From the NCBI GenBank assembly GCA_965229635.1, contig OZ245894.1, positions 7,998,001 to 8,062,000 of the forward strand: a stretch of 64,000 bases of DNA. The letters run 5' to 3'. The DNA is from BQJU01 sp965229635. GTDB lineage: Bacteria > Bacteroidota > Bacteroidia > Chitinophagales > Saprospiraceae. The notes under the pieces were generated by a model that saw only the letters and a list, made by a program, of their open reading frames with translations, was not told the origin of the DNA and did no database searches. This document shows positions 34,691 through 42,715 of this stretch, in pieces (position 1 is the stretch's first letter; the number at the start of each line of letters is the position of its first letter). Made by a program: the position numbers and the translations under genes.

Positions 34691-35138
34691 TAAAGCTGAA
34701 TTAAAGCAGGACTTTCAGAATTATAGAATTTTCAGGATTATTTTAGGACTTAGGTTTTGGGCCTTAGGCTTTAGGGGGACTACATAAACTTTCATAAACA
34801 TCTATAAACATTCTAAACCGCCCCTCTCGCTCGGCAGTTGTTTGCAACATCGACCTCCAAACTGCCTCAACCGTCTCCTCTTCTAATCGACGAAGTTTTA
34901 ACAAAGTCGATCCGCCTAAACTTTAACCATTAAACTTTAAACCCATATAATAGAGCAGGATTCTCCAAGTTCTAGAACTTTCAGCACGACCAGGGGCCTC
35001 CCCTAAACCGCCTCCCCCGTCTCAACTGCCTAAACCTTATAAACTATATAACCCTCATAAACTACAATCAACATTCCTCAAATCAAAGAATCCGAAAAAT
35101 GACTAAGCGCGCAAATTCTCTAAACACTCAACTCTAAC
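34691..35138. repeat. his-spacer composite repeat, copy B (hisF-hisA)
   Basis: In this 448-bp spacer, three blocks occur in the same order as in the hisH-hisB spacer. Block 1 begins AAAGCAGGACTTTCAGAATT and continues with ATAGAATTTTCAGGATTATTTTAGG. Block 2 is CTCGCTCGGCAGTTGTTTGC-AACATCGACC at 34826-34855. Block 3 is GCCTAAACTTTAACCATTAA (about 34914-34945). A second copy of block 1-like sequence (AGAGCAGGATTCTCCAAG) follows. No gene is supported here. Confidence 0.6.
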
Positions 35139-35861
35139 CTACCCCCCAAATTCCTTCACCAGCTCCCCAATTTCCAATCTTCCCTCATACAACGCCTTGC
35201 CCACTATCGCTCCGTAGCAGCCGATTTCGTCAAGTTCTGTCAGCTCTTCCATCGTTGTCACCCCGCCGCTGGCGATAAGCTTTAGTTTCGTTAATTCATC
35301 CAGGATTTCCCGGTATAAATCCACGGAACTGCCTTGCAAAAGACCATCTTTGGCAATATCGGTGCAGATGGCATATTGAATTCCTTTTTGAGTGTAATTC
35401 GTCAAGAAACTCAACAGGTCAAGATCGCTCTCCTCCTGCCAACCGCTGATGGCTATCTTCCGGTCTTTGGCATCCGCACCCAGGATAATTTTGTCCGAGC
35501 CATACCGTTCCAGCCAGCCCATAAAAAGGGCCGGGTCTTTGACTGCTATCGTGCCACCAGTGATTTGCCGTGCTCCGCTTTCAAAGGCAATGCGTACATC
35601 TTCATCCGACTTCAAACCGCCGCCAAAATCAATGTGCAAACTAGTCCTGGAAGCAATTTTTTCCAACACCTTATGGTTGATAATGCGACTCGCCTTTGCT
35701 CCGTCCAGATCTACCAGGTGCAGTCGCTGAATGCCAGCTCCTTCAAACTGCCTGGCGACCTCCAACGGATCCTCATTGTACACTTTCTTCTGTGCGTAAT
35801 CGCCCTGCGTCAGGCGCACACACTTGCCATCAATGATATCTACTGCAGGAATGATGTGCAT
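35139..35861 (-). CDS. hisA: ProFAR isomerase HisA
   Basis: This 240-residue (beta/alpha)8 barrel performs the Amadori rearrangement of ProFAR to PRFAR, the substrate of HisF. Markers are MHIIPAVDIIDGKCVRLTQGDY (base Asp in AVDIIDG), HIDFGGGLKSDEDV, and KDGLLQGSSVDLY, with the acid in ICTDIAKDG. TrpF activity is not expected. Two repeat-bearing spacers flank it; the 81-bp spacer to hisH holds an AT-rich imperfect inverted repeat (35872-35935, motif TTTAAAGGTTAA). Confidence 0.97.
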   Translation of the reverse strand: MHIIPAVDIIDGKCVRLTQGDYAQKKVYNEDPLEVARQFEGAGIQRLHLVDLDGAKASRIINHKVLEKIASRTSLHIDFGGGLKSDEDVRIAFESGARQITGGTIAVKDPALFMGWLERYGSDKIILGADAKDRKIAISGWQEESDLDLLSFLTNYTQKGIQYAICTDIAKDGLLQGSSVDLYREILDELTKLKLIASGGVTTMEELTELDEIGCYGAIVGKALYEGRLEIGELVKEFGG

Positions 35862-35871
35862 GTTTTTTAGT

Positions 35872-35935
35872 TTAAAGGTTAATGGTTAAGGGTTAACGCG
35901 CCACTTTAAACTTTAACCCTTAACCTTTAAACCCC
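35872..35935. repeat. AT-rich imperfect inverted repeat (hisA-hisH)
   Basis: The 5' part GTTTAAAGGTTAATGGTTAA pairs with TTAACCCTTAACCTTTAAAC at the other end. The same TTTAAAC/TTAACC vocabulary forms block 3 of the other his spacers, so this is probably a reduced member of the same family. Confidence 0.5.
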
Positions 35936-35942
35936 TCCAATG

Positions 35943-36530
35943 TCATATTTCCAAAAAAGTCTCCAATATCTTCCGGCCTACCTCTCCTGACTTTTCCGGG
36001 TGAAACTGGGTGGCGTAAAAATTATCCTTCCGCATCACCGAGCTAAACGGTTGAATGTAATCCGTTACTCCTGCGGTGTAGGGTCCAATTTCAGCGTAAT
36101 AGCTGTGTACAAAATAAACATATTCCCCGTCAAGGGATGAGTCCAGCCAACTGCCTTGATTGACCCGCAGCTGATTCCAGCCCATATGCGGCACTTTTTC
36201 TCCAGTCTTGGGCCTAAACTTTACCACGTGTTGTGGGATAATACCCAAACAGTCCGCATCATTCTCCTCCGAATGGTCACACAACAATTGCATGCCCAGG
36301 CAAATACCCAATACCGGCTGCTTCAGCGAAAGAATTACCTCATCGAGCCCCTTCTCCCGCAGGTAGTTCATCGTCGTTCGCGCCTCCCCTACCCCGGGGA
36401 AGATCACCTTGTCTGCCTCCCGAATCTGCTTGTGATCAGCGGTCAGCATCGCCTCCCGGCCCAGCCGCTCCATAGCGTATAACACCGAGCGGACATTTCC
36501 CGCATTGTAGTCGATAATGGCAATTTTCAT
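35943..36530 (-). CDS. hisH: Imidazole glycerol phosphate synthase glutaminase subunit HisH
   Basis: This 195-residue class I glutamine amidotransferase feeds ammonia to HisF. The nucleophile elbow VLGICLGMQLL has the catalytic Cys, and the QFHPEKSG block has the His and Glu of the triad. DYNAGNVRSVLYAMERLG at the start and VIFPGVGEARTTMNYLRE are standard HisH elements. Its order (hisB-hisH-hisA-hisF) is the same as in enterobacteria. Confidence 0.97.
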   Translation of the reverse strand: MKIAIIDYNAGNVRSVLYAMERLGREAMLTADHKQIREADKVIFPGVGEARTTMNYLREKGLDEVILSLKQPVLGICLGMQLLCDHSEENDADCLGIIPQHVVKFRPKTGEKVPHMGWNQLRVNQGSWLDSSLDGEYVYFVHSYYAEIGPYTAGVTDYIQPFSSVMRKDNFYATQFHPEKSGEVGRKILETFLEI

Positions 36531-36850
36531 GATTAAAGCAGAATTTTGAGCAGGATTTTCAGAATTAAAGCAGAATTCCCAGGATTATAGAATTCCCAGG
36601 ATTATTTTAGGCTTTAGGGTTTGGGAACCGCATCGCTCGCTCGGGAGATGTTTGTAACATCGACCTTCCTTGATTGCCGATGCTGTAGCGTAGGAGATTC
36701 TAAATCGCCTACCCTGCCTCCTCCGCCTAAACTTTAAACATTAACCTTTAAACCTCCATTCAAAGCAACATCCCATAAATAAAGCACTTGCAGGATAATC
36801 AGCTGTTCCTTCCTCTAAACTCCTACACACTAAACTCTAAACAAAAAAAA
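36531..36850. repeat. his-spacer composite repeat, copy C (hisH-hisB)
   Basis: This 320-bp spacer has the same three blocks as copy B. Block 1 has several AGCAGAATT/AGGATTxTxAGAATT units. Block 2 is CTCGCTCGGGAGATGTTTGT-AACATCGACC (36636-36665). Block 3 is CCTAAACTTTAAACATTAAC (from about 36726). It ends with CACTTGCAGGATAATCAGC, seen also before hisF. No gene supported. Confidence 0.6.
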
Positions 36851-38014
36851 TCACAGCGTTCCTTTCGTCGATGGCAACGCCATATTATTCAAATCCCGTC
36901 TCTTTGCCTGTTTGATCGATTTGGCGAAAGCCTTAAAAATGGCCTCTATTTTATGATGCTCATTCGTGCCTTCGGCCTTGACATTCAGGTTGCACAAGGA
37001 GGCATCACTGAACGACTTAAAAAAGTGGAAAAACATCTCCGTAGGCATCTGCCCAATCATTTCGCGCTTGAAGTCGGCTTCCCACATCAGCCACGGACGG
37101 CCGCCAAAATCGATCGCCACCTGCGCCAGACAGTCATCCATGGGCAGACAGTAGCCATAGCGTTCAATACCGCGTTTGTCACCCAGAGCCTGTCGGAAGG
37201 CCTCGCCCAGGGCCAGGGCCGTATCTTCAATAGTATGGTGCTCGTCAATGTGCAAATCGCCTTTGACGCTTACCTGCAAATCACTATTGGAATGTTTGGC
37301 CAGTTGATCCAGCATGTGGTCAAAAAAGCCGATGCCGGTGTCATTTTTGGCCACGCCATTTCCATCCAGATTTAGCTTAATGGAAATATCCGTTTCCTTG
37401 GTGGTCCGTTGGACTTCGACCTCCCGGGGCGGCAACTTCAAAAAGCGGTAGATTTCCGCCCAGTCGGTAGTGGTCAGACCAATCACTTCATCCAAGGTTT
37501 CCCGCTTTTCTTTAGCCAGCTCTTCTGCACCCAGTTCCGGTTCGTTATTGAGCCAAATGCCCTTTGCACCCAGGTTGCGGGCCAGCTCCATATCCGTCAA
37601 CCGGTCACCGATGACAAAGCTGTTGGCCAGGTCATATTCACCCTGCATGTAGTAGGTCATCAGCCCGGTATTGGGCTTTCGTGTCGGTGCATTTTCGTGC
37701 GCAAAAGTGCGGTCAATCAAGACATCAACAAAGGTGATGCCCTCATTTTCAAAAGCTTTCAACACCTTCTCGTGAGCAGGCCAGAAGGTTTCTTCCGGAA
37801 AGCTATCCGTCCCCAGGCCGTCCTGGTTGGTAATCATCACCAACTGATAATCCAACTCTTCCACGATGCGCGCCAGAAACTGGAACACTTTGGGGTAAAA
37901 TTCCAGCTTCTCCAGCGAATCCAGCTGATAATCTTCGGGCGGCTCGATCACCAGCGTCCCGTCGCGGTCCAGGATGAGGAGTTTTTGCCCACCTGTCGTT
38001 TTGTTTGTGTTCAT
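36851..38014 (-). CDS. hisB: Bifunctional histidinol-phosphatase / IGP dehydratase
   Basis: This 387-residue fusion has an N-terminal HAD-type histidinol-phosphate phosphatase (about 1-165), with LILDRDGTLVIEP and MITNQDGLGTDSFP, and a C-terminal IGP dehydratase (about 200-387). The dehydratase's manganese-binding repeats are FFDHMLDQLAKHS, DEHHTIEDTALALG and the paired NEHHKIEAIFKAFAKS. It starts 1 bp after the hisC stop, so translation is coupled. The fusion is the enterobacterial type, also common in Bacteroidota. Confidence 0.97.
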   Translation of the reverse strand: MNTNKTTGGQKLLILDRDGTLVIEPPEDYQLDSLEKLEFYPKVFQFLARIVEELDYQLVMITNQDGLGTDSFPEETFWPAHEKVLKAFENEGITFVDVLIDRTFAHENAPTRKPNTGLMTYYMQGEYDLANSFVIGDRLTDMELARNLGAKGIWLNNEPELGAEELAKEKRETLDEVIGLTTTDWAEIYRFLKLPPREVEVQRTTKETDISIKLNLDGNGVAKNDTGIGFFDHMLDQLAKHSNSDLQVSVKGDLHIDEHHTIEDTALALGEAFRQALGDKRGIERYGYCLPMDDCLAQVAIDFGGRPWLMWEADFKREMIGQMPTEMFFHFFKSFSDASLCNLNVKAEGTNEHHKIEAIFKAFAKSIKQAKRRDLNNMALPSTKGTL

Positions 38015-38015
38015 T

Positions 38016-39050
38016 TTATGAATATTGGGATATTACTTTTAACAATCGGGTATTTTCCTCGGGGCGGCCCACCGTGATGCGCAGACATCCGTCACATAGC
38101 AGCACCCTGGATCGGTCGCGTACGATGATCTTTTCATTGACCAAATAACGGTATAAATCCACCGGTTCCGGCACTTTTACCAGCAAAAAATTGGCATCAG
38201 ATGGGTAGATATGCTCCACCAAATGGAACTTTTGCAACTCATCAATCAGCCTGCCTCGTTCTGATAGTAATTCTTGCACCCAGTGCTGTTGCTGACTTCC
38301 TTGCGCCAATGCTTCCAGCGCCATTTTCTGCGTCAGCTGATTCACATTGTAAGGGGGTTTGACCTTGTTAAAATAATGAATGATTGCCTCATTGGCAAAA
38401 GCCATACCCAGGCGAATCCCCGCCAACCCCCAGGCCTTGGAAAAGGTTTGCATGACCACCAGATTATCGGCCGTCGGCAGCAACGATACAAAACTTTCCT
38501 GGCTGGAAAAATCGATGTAGGCTTCATCAATTACCACAATTCCTGGAAATCCCTCAACCAATTGACGCACCAAGTCCACGGCCATACTATTGCCGGTTGG
38601 GTTGTTCGGGCTGCACAAAAACAACAACTTTGAATGTTGGTCCGATGCCTCCAAAATCGCCGGTACATTTGGTTGAAAACCAGCTTGCAGCGGTACCTCT
38701 TTAATCGCCACATCTGCAATATCGGCCGAGACCTGGTACATACCGTAGGTCGGCGGCAAAATCAAAATGTGATCTTCGCGGGGCTCACAAAAAATGCGAA
38801 TCAGCAGGTCGATGGCCTCATCACTGCCATTGCCCAAGAATATCTGCCTGGCCGGCACTCCCTTCAACTTACTGACCTTTTCTTTCAGCGTCCACTGCAA
38901 TGGATCGGGATAGCGATTCAGGCCCGTCTCATACGGATTTTCATTGGCGTCCAGAAAGACCTCCGCACTGCCCTTAAATTCGCTACGGGCCGAAGAATAG
39001 GGCTTCAGTGCCCGGATATTTTTGCGTACCAGATTATCGATATTGGTCAT
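38016..39050 (-). CDS. hisC: Histidinol-phosphate aminotransferase
   Basis: This PLP enzyme converts imidazole acetol-phosphate to histidinol-phosphate. I start at ATG 39050 (MTNIDNLVRKNIRALKPY, 344 residues); an upstream ATG at 39101 would translate part of a repeat. The PLP lysine is in TFSKAWGLAGIRLGM, other marks are DANENPYETGLNRYPDP, LGNGSDEAIDLL and SPNNPTGN. The C-terminus LRITVGRPEENTRLL binds the phosphate. One bp separates it from hisB. Confidence 0.96.
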   Translation of the reverse strand: MTNIDNLVRKNIRALKPYSSARSEFKGSAEVFLDANENPYETGLNRYPDPLQWTLKEKVSKLKGVPARQIFLGNGSDEAIDLLIRIFCEPREDHILILPPTYGMYQVSADIADVAIKEVPLQAGFQPNVPAILEASDQHSKLLFLCSPNNPTGNSMAVDLVRQLVEGFPGIVVIDEAYIDFSSQESFVSLLPTADNLVVMQTFSKAWGLAGIRLGMAFANEAIIHYFNKVKPPYNVNQLTQKMALEALAQGSQQQHWVQELLSERGRLIDELQKFHLVEHIYPSDANFLLVKVPEPVDLYRYLVNEKIIVRDRSRVLLCDGCLRITVGRPEENTRLLKVISQYS

Positions 39051-39071
39051 TTTATTTTTTTTGGGCGATGA

Positions 39072-39134
39072 TAGAGACGCATTGCAATGCGTCTGTACCA
39101 TGCAATGTAGAGACGCATTGCAATGCGTCTCTAC
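39072..39134. repeat. Two copies of a palindromic repeat between hisD and hisC
   Basis: TAGAGACGCATTGCAATGCG-TCT occurs twice: 39072-39097 (one end changed) and 39107-39134 (perfect palindrome, 28 bp). The second supplies the TAG stop of hisD (39131-39133). Palindromic repeats of this kind are widespread in Bacteroidota and cyanobacterial genomes; a coupled effect on mRNA stability is possible. Confidence 0.8.
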
Positions 39135-40420
39135 CGTGCGGTGATATTTTTCAACCGGATCGTCACGGCCTGTTTATGCGCCATCAATTCCTCGGCGGCG
39201 GCCATGGCCTCTACGGCTGGGCCTACATTCTGTAAACCTTCCTCCGACAACCGCTGAAAGGTGATCTTTTTCACGAAGGTGTCCAATGAAACACCACTGT
39301 AGGCCCTTGCGTAGCCGTTGGTTGGCAACGTATGGTTGGTGCCTGAGGCATAATCTCCAACCGATTCCGGCGTGTAATTGCCCAAAAATACCGATCCGGC
39401 ATTGATCACCATTTCGGCCAGTGCTTCGGCTTTATCGATGGCCAGAATCAGGTGTTCAGGGGCGTATTCATTGATCAGTTCCAGGGCCATTTGCCGGTCT
39501 TTAACAACTATGCTGACGCTATTCTTCAAGGCTTTCGCAGCAATTTCCCGCCGGGGTAATTTTTCCAGCTGTTCGTCAATCGCCACCTGCACTGCATTGG
39601 CCATAGCCTCTTCAAAAACCACCAACACTACCTGGCTATCGATACCGTGCTCGGCCTGCGATAATAGGTCGGCTGCCACAAAGGCTGGATTGGCCGTTTC
39701 ATCGGCGCACACCAGCACTTCCGAAGGTCCGGCGGGCATATCGATGGCAATGCCTTCCCGACTCACCACCTGCTTGGCAGCCGTTACATACTGATTGCCC
39801 GGGCCCATAATTTTGTACACATTCGGGATCGTCTCCGTACCGTAGGCCATACCGCCGATAGCTTGTACGCCGCCGATCTTAAAGATTTTGTCAATGCCAA
39901 TTAGATTGGCTGTATAGATGATTGCCGGATGTAGTTTGCCGGTCTTATCAGGCGGAGAGCACAGTACAATCTCCTTGCAGCCTGCCAACTTTGCCGGAAC
40001 CCCCAACATCAAAACTGTCGAAAACAAGGGCGCCGTACCACCGGGAATGTACAATCCCACCCGCTCAATCGGCACACTCTTGCGCCAGCACTGCACGCCG
40101 GGCATGGTTTCAATCACCTCGGGGAGCACCCGCTGCCGGGCGTGAAATTTTTCGATATTGGCTTTCGCCAATTGAATAGCCGCCTTCAATTCTTCGGAAA
40201 GCAGATCCCCCGCCTCCCATATTTCGTCTACGCTGACCTGAAAGTCATGGAGCGAGACGCCGTCAAATTTTTCAGTATAACGGCGAATGGCAGCATTGCC
40301 CTCCGTGCGAATCTCTTCGAAGACACCACCGACCAGTGCATCCAGGTTTTGGGTATTCAGCGTGGGCCGCTTCAATAGCTCAGTCCAGGTACTGCGTTCA
40401 GGGTTGTTGTATACTTTCAT
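39131..40420 (-). CDS. hisD: Histidinol dehydrogenase
   Basis: This 429-residue zinc enzyme oxidises histidinol to histidine in two NAD-dependent steps. It has IPGGTAPLFSTVLMLGVPA, GPGNQYVTAAKQVVSREGIAIDMPAGPSEVLV with catalytic residues, and AEHGIDSQVVLV. The C-terminal SVGDYASGTNHTLPTNGYAR carries zinc ligands. The coding sequence ends within a palindromic repeat: the last codons (RLKNITAR) and TAG are next to and in it. The start is 6 bp after the hisG stop. Confidence 0.97.
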   Translation of the reverse strand: MKVYNNPERSTWTELLKRPTLNTQNLDALVGGVFEEIRTEGNAAIRRYTEKFDGVSLHDFQVSVDEIWEAGDLLSEELKAAIQLAKANIEKFHARQRVLPEVIETMPGVQCWRKSVPIERVGLYIPGGTAPLFSTVLMLGVPAKLAGCKEIVLCSPPDKTGKLHPAIIYTANLIGIDKIFKIGGVQAIGGMAYGTETIPNVYKIMGPGNQYVTAAKQVVSREGIAIDMPAGPSEVLVCADETANPAFVAADLLSQAEHGIDSQVVLVVFEEAMANAVQVAIDEQLEKLPRREIAAKALKNSVSIVVKDRQMALELINEYAPEHLILAIDKAEALAEMVINAGSVFLGNYTPESVGDYASGTNHTLPTNGYARAYSGVSLDTFVKKITFQRLSEEGLQNVGPAVEAMAAAEELMAHKQAVTIRLKNITAR

Positions 40421-40426
40421 GGCGGT

Positions 40427-41287
40427 CTAAATAATCATTTTTTCAATGGGAACGATCAGGATACCTTGTGCGCCGTTGGCTTTGAGCGCATCGATGATTT
40501 CCCAAAAGCGGTCCTCGTTGATCACCGTATGGATAGAACTCCACCCGGAGGCTGCCAGCGGCATCACCGTGGGGCTTTTCATGCCCGGCAGAATTTGAAT
40601 GATCTCGTCAATCTTTTCGTTGGGCGCATTCATCAGCAGGTATTTGTTGCGCCGGGCTTCCAGTACCGATTTGATGCGAAAAACAATCTGATCCAGAATC
40701 GCCGCTGCCTCCGGCTTGATCACCGGCGAAGCGTAAATGCTCGCCTCCGACCGCAGGATGACCTCCTTTTCTTCCAGTCCGTTTTTAAACAAGGTACTGC
40801 CGGTACTGACCAGATCACAAATGGCATCCGCCAGTCCAATATTGGGCGCGATTTCTACCGATCCGGAAATTTCGTGGATTTCGGCTTTGAGGTTATTTTC
40901 TGCCAGGAAATGACGGAGGGAATTGGGATAGGACGTGGCAATCTTTTTGCCGTTGAGAAATTCGGGGCCGGGATAAGCCGTACCTTTGGGTACCGCGATA
41001 GATAGACGGCAGCGGGAAAAACCCAGTGGCAATACTTCAGTTATCTCTTTTTGTTTTTCAAAGACCGTATTCTGCCCGATGATGCCGATGTCCGCCACGC
41101 CATCTTCCACGTATTTGGGAATATCCGAGTTGCGCAGGTAGAGCAGATTGGCGGGAAAATTGCGCGCCGAGGCTTTGAGCTGATCTTTGCCATTATCGAC
41201 CCGGATGCCACATTCCTTGAGAATGCGCAGGGAGTCCTCCAGTAAGCGCCCGGATTTTTGAACGGCAATGTTGAGTCTGGTTTGCAT
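40427..41287 (-). CDS. hisG: ATP phosphoribosyltransferase (long form)
   Basis: This 286-residue enzyme catalyses the first, committed step: ATP plus PRPP gives phosphoribosyl-ATP. The length and C-terminal ACT-like domain (about 210-286, SPTVMPLAASGWSSIHTVI) mark the long form, which is feedback-inhibited by histidine. NIAVQKSGRLLEDSLRILKECGI and EISGSVEIAPNIGLADAICDLVSTGSTLFKNGL (PRPP loop) are characteristic. It begins 24 bp after the attenuator hairpin. So both enzyme inhibition and leader regulation probably act on this step. Confidence 0.97.
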   Translation of the reverse strand: MQTRLNIAVQKSGRLLEDSLRILKECGIRVDNGKDQLKASARNFPANLLYLRNSDIPKYVEDGVADIGIIGQNTVFEKQKEITEVLPLGFSRCRLSIAVPKGTAYPGPEFLNGKKIATSYPNSLRHFLAENNLKAEIHEISGSVEIAPNIGLADAICDLVSTGSTLFKNGLEEKEVILRSEASIYASPVIKPEAAAILDQIVFRIKSVLEARRNKYLLMNAPNEKIDEIIQILPGMKSPTVMPLAASGWSSIHTVINEDRFWEIIDALKANGAQGILIVPIEKMII

Positions 41288-41307
41288 GAAGATGATCGTT
41301 TTAGGGC

Positions 41308-41348
41308 AAAAAAAATAGGCTTACCAAGCAAATGGTAAGCCTATTTTT
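41308..41348 (-). terminator. Attenuator terminator of the his operon
   Basis: On the minus strand the stem AAAAATAGGCTTACCA / TGGTAAGCCTATTTTT is perfect over 16 bp with a 6-base loop, and eight T follow. It lies 21-24 bp before the hisG start, within the transcript. The left arm's CTTACCA can also pair with the leader segment ATGGTGTAAG (41379-41370, last codons and stop of hisL). That would be an antiterminator. Confidence 0.85.
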
Positions 41349-41370
41349 CGCCAAAGCGTTGAATTAAACC

Positions 41371-41445
41371 TTACACCATGACGTCACCATCTGCCTGCGA
41401 AAGCATTAAAAAATGATGGTGATGATGTAATTGGTTGTTTGACAT
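41371..41445 (-). CDS. hisL: His operon leader peptide with five consecutive His codons
   Basis: The minus strand from ATG 41445 encodes MSNNQLHHHHHFLMLSQADG followed by DVMV and a TAA at 41371. The run CAT CAT CAC CAT CAT occupies 41427-41413. An 8-bp inverted repeat (GATGGTGA at 41415-41422; TCACCATC at 41384-41391) includes the His codons, and would be broken by a ribosome stalled there. Such ribosome stalling at low charged tRNA-His is known from enteric his operons; applying it here is inference. It is 24 bp after the tRNA-Phe gene. The gene is too short for usual gene calling. Confidence 0.82.
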   Translation of the reverse strand: MSNNQLHHHHHFLMLSQADGDVMV

Positions 41446-41469
41446 TTTCTCTATTCCGAGTTAAAATTG

Positions 41470-41542
41470 TGGTGCGGGCAGGAATCGAACCAGCGACACC
41501 AGGATTTTCAGTCCTGTGCTCTACCAACTGAGCTACCGCACC
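41470..41542 (-). tRNA. tRNA-Phe (GAA)
   Basis: A 73-base cloverleaf: acceptor GGTGCGG/CCGCACC, D arm GCTC...GAGC, anticodon arm CAGGA-CTGAAAA-TCCTG with anticodon GAA, T arm GCTGG-TTCGATT-CCTGC (one T-T mismatch), discriminator A. The CCA end is not encoded (CAA follows). It is transcribed in the same direction as the his operon, 24 bp before hisL, with no room for a terminator or promoter between. So it is probably co-transcribed with the his leader. Confidence 0.93.
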
Positions 41543-41562
41543 AGTGCTTTTCAAAGCGGTTG

Positions 41563-41593
41563 CAAATTTAGACCATAATTTTATTTCAACCAA
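41563..41593 (-). promoter_or_regulatory. Promoter of tRNA-Phe and probably the his operon
   Basis: Minus strand TAAATTTG at 41570-41563 is an exact -7 element. TTG lies 20 bp upstream (41593-41591), and another 16 bp upstream. Transcription would begin near 41555, about 13 bp before the tRNA. No other promoter is visible before hisG. Confidence 0.6.
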
Positions 41594-41743
41594 GCCTTCG
41601 GGCTGAAATTTTATTTTTTTTGTGGTTTTAAAATAGGAAATGGCCATAATGCTGCGTTTATAACCTTGAAAATTAAGTCATTAGTTCCCTGCGCTTCAAA
41701 CTAATTTTTTTTGTTTCTTTGAGCGACTATAATCTACCACAAT

Positions 41744-42571
41744 ATGCCAACTAGAATTCTGGCGCTGCCATTAGTCATCTTAGCTCTTGTTTTTCTATAC
41801 CTCACCTGGGAGGTGGACGAATCCTATTCCACCTATATCGTTGTGCCGGTATTACTACTGGCGTTGGTCTATGTATTTAGTCCACAGATCGACTGGTGGT
41901 GGTACAGCAAGCATCCGCCCCAGCTCGATGCAAAGGTGCAATTGTTGTTTCAAAAGCAGCATGCCTTTTACCAATCTCTTTCTCCAGAAAAAAAACAGCT
42001 GTTCCGCGACCGGGTGGCGCTGTATATGCGGGCAGTGGAGTTTATGCCCAAGGTGATGCCGGAAGTTCCCGAAGACATCAAAGCTATTTTAGCGTCCTGT
42101 GCTGTGCAGTTGACGCTCAATCGGGAAGAATTCCTATTGCCGAAGTTCGAAAATGTTGTGGTCTATCCTCATCCTTTCCCCAGCCCGCAATTTCCGGAGC
42201 AGTTTCACCCTTCGGAAATTTATGAGGAAGATGGCGTTCTGCTATTTGCCGCCGATTATCTGATCAAGGGATTTATGCAGCCTCAGCACTTCTATCACGT
42301 GGGGCTACACGAATATGCCAAGGTCTTTGCTCTGCACTATCCCAACCTCAATTGGCCGGAACTAAAGGAAGATACCTGGCCAGCACTCGAAAAGATCAGC
42401 GGTGTTAGTCAGGAGAAATTGCTAAAATACGTCAGCCTCGACACGTTGGATCCCAGGCCGGTGAGCATTGTCTATTTCTTTATCTTTCCTCAAAGATTTA
42501 GTGAAGTGTTGCCGGACATTTTTCAAGCTTACCGCCAAATATTTGGAGGAGAGAATAGTAATGACGCTTGA
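41744..42571 (+). CDS. MtfA/M90-like membrane protein with altered metal motif
   Basis: This 275-residue protein has two N-terminal membrane segments (about 5-20 and 31-47) and the M90 (MtfA-type peptidase) layout: a helix with LSPEKKQLFRDRVALYM, then ASCAVQLTLNREEFLLPKFENVVVYP. M90 enzymes need HExxH. Here the site reads LHEYAKVFALHYP: His189-Glu190-Tyr-Ala-Lys193. The second His is replaced by Lys, so zinc binding is doubtful unless a nearby His such as 198 substitutes. It could have become a binding protein. Start ATG 41744. Confidence 0.72.
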   Translation: MPTRILALPLVILALVFLYLTWEVDESYSTYIVVPVLLLALVYVFSPQIDWWWYSKHPPQLDAKVQLLFQKQHAFYQSLSPEKKQLFRDRVALYMRAVEFMPKVMPEVPEDIKAILASCAVQLTLNREEFLLPKFENVVVYPHPFPSPQFPEQFHPSEIYEEDGVLLFAADYLIKGFMQPQHFYHVGLHEYAKVFALHYPNLNWPELKEDTWPALEKISGVSQEKLLKYVSLDTLDPRPVSIVYFFIFPQRFSEVLPDIFQAYRQIFGGENSNDA

Positions 42572-42590
42572 TCTAAGGAATCACTAATAA

Positions 42591-42714
42591 CTTGTGTTTT
42601 TCAAGCATGGAGGAAGGATTGAAGAAATGTGCGCTTATGCCTGTACAACCCTGACAATTCATCCATTGCCTCCATTTCTTCCAATTCCAAAGGAGGTTGG
42701 AGCAATGCCCCAAT
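42591..42714. repeat. Dispersed intergenic repeat, copy 1
   Basis: About 125 bp with CTTGTGTTTTTCAAGCATGG, AGGAAGGATTGAAGAAATG, CCTGTACAACCC, TTCATCCATT and AGGAGGTTGGAG. It is similar in order and sequence to copy 2 at 53900-54035, same orientation. It fills the space between the M90 gene and the helicase stop. Inside, GAAGAAATG/CATTTCTTC can pair. Confidence 0.65.
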
Positions 42715-42715
42715 C

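Noticed and set aside
39072..39134. Two nearby repeats as a CRISPR array
   Set aside because: Only two copies, each palindromic and with a 10-bp gap; no spacers of equal length and no cas genes.
41384..41647. 87-codon minus-strand ORF over tRNA-Phe
   Set aside because: It translates the tRNA (AQLVEHRTENPGVAGSIPA is a typical translated-tRNA false protein).
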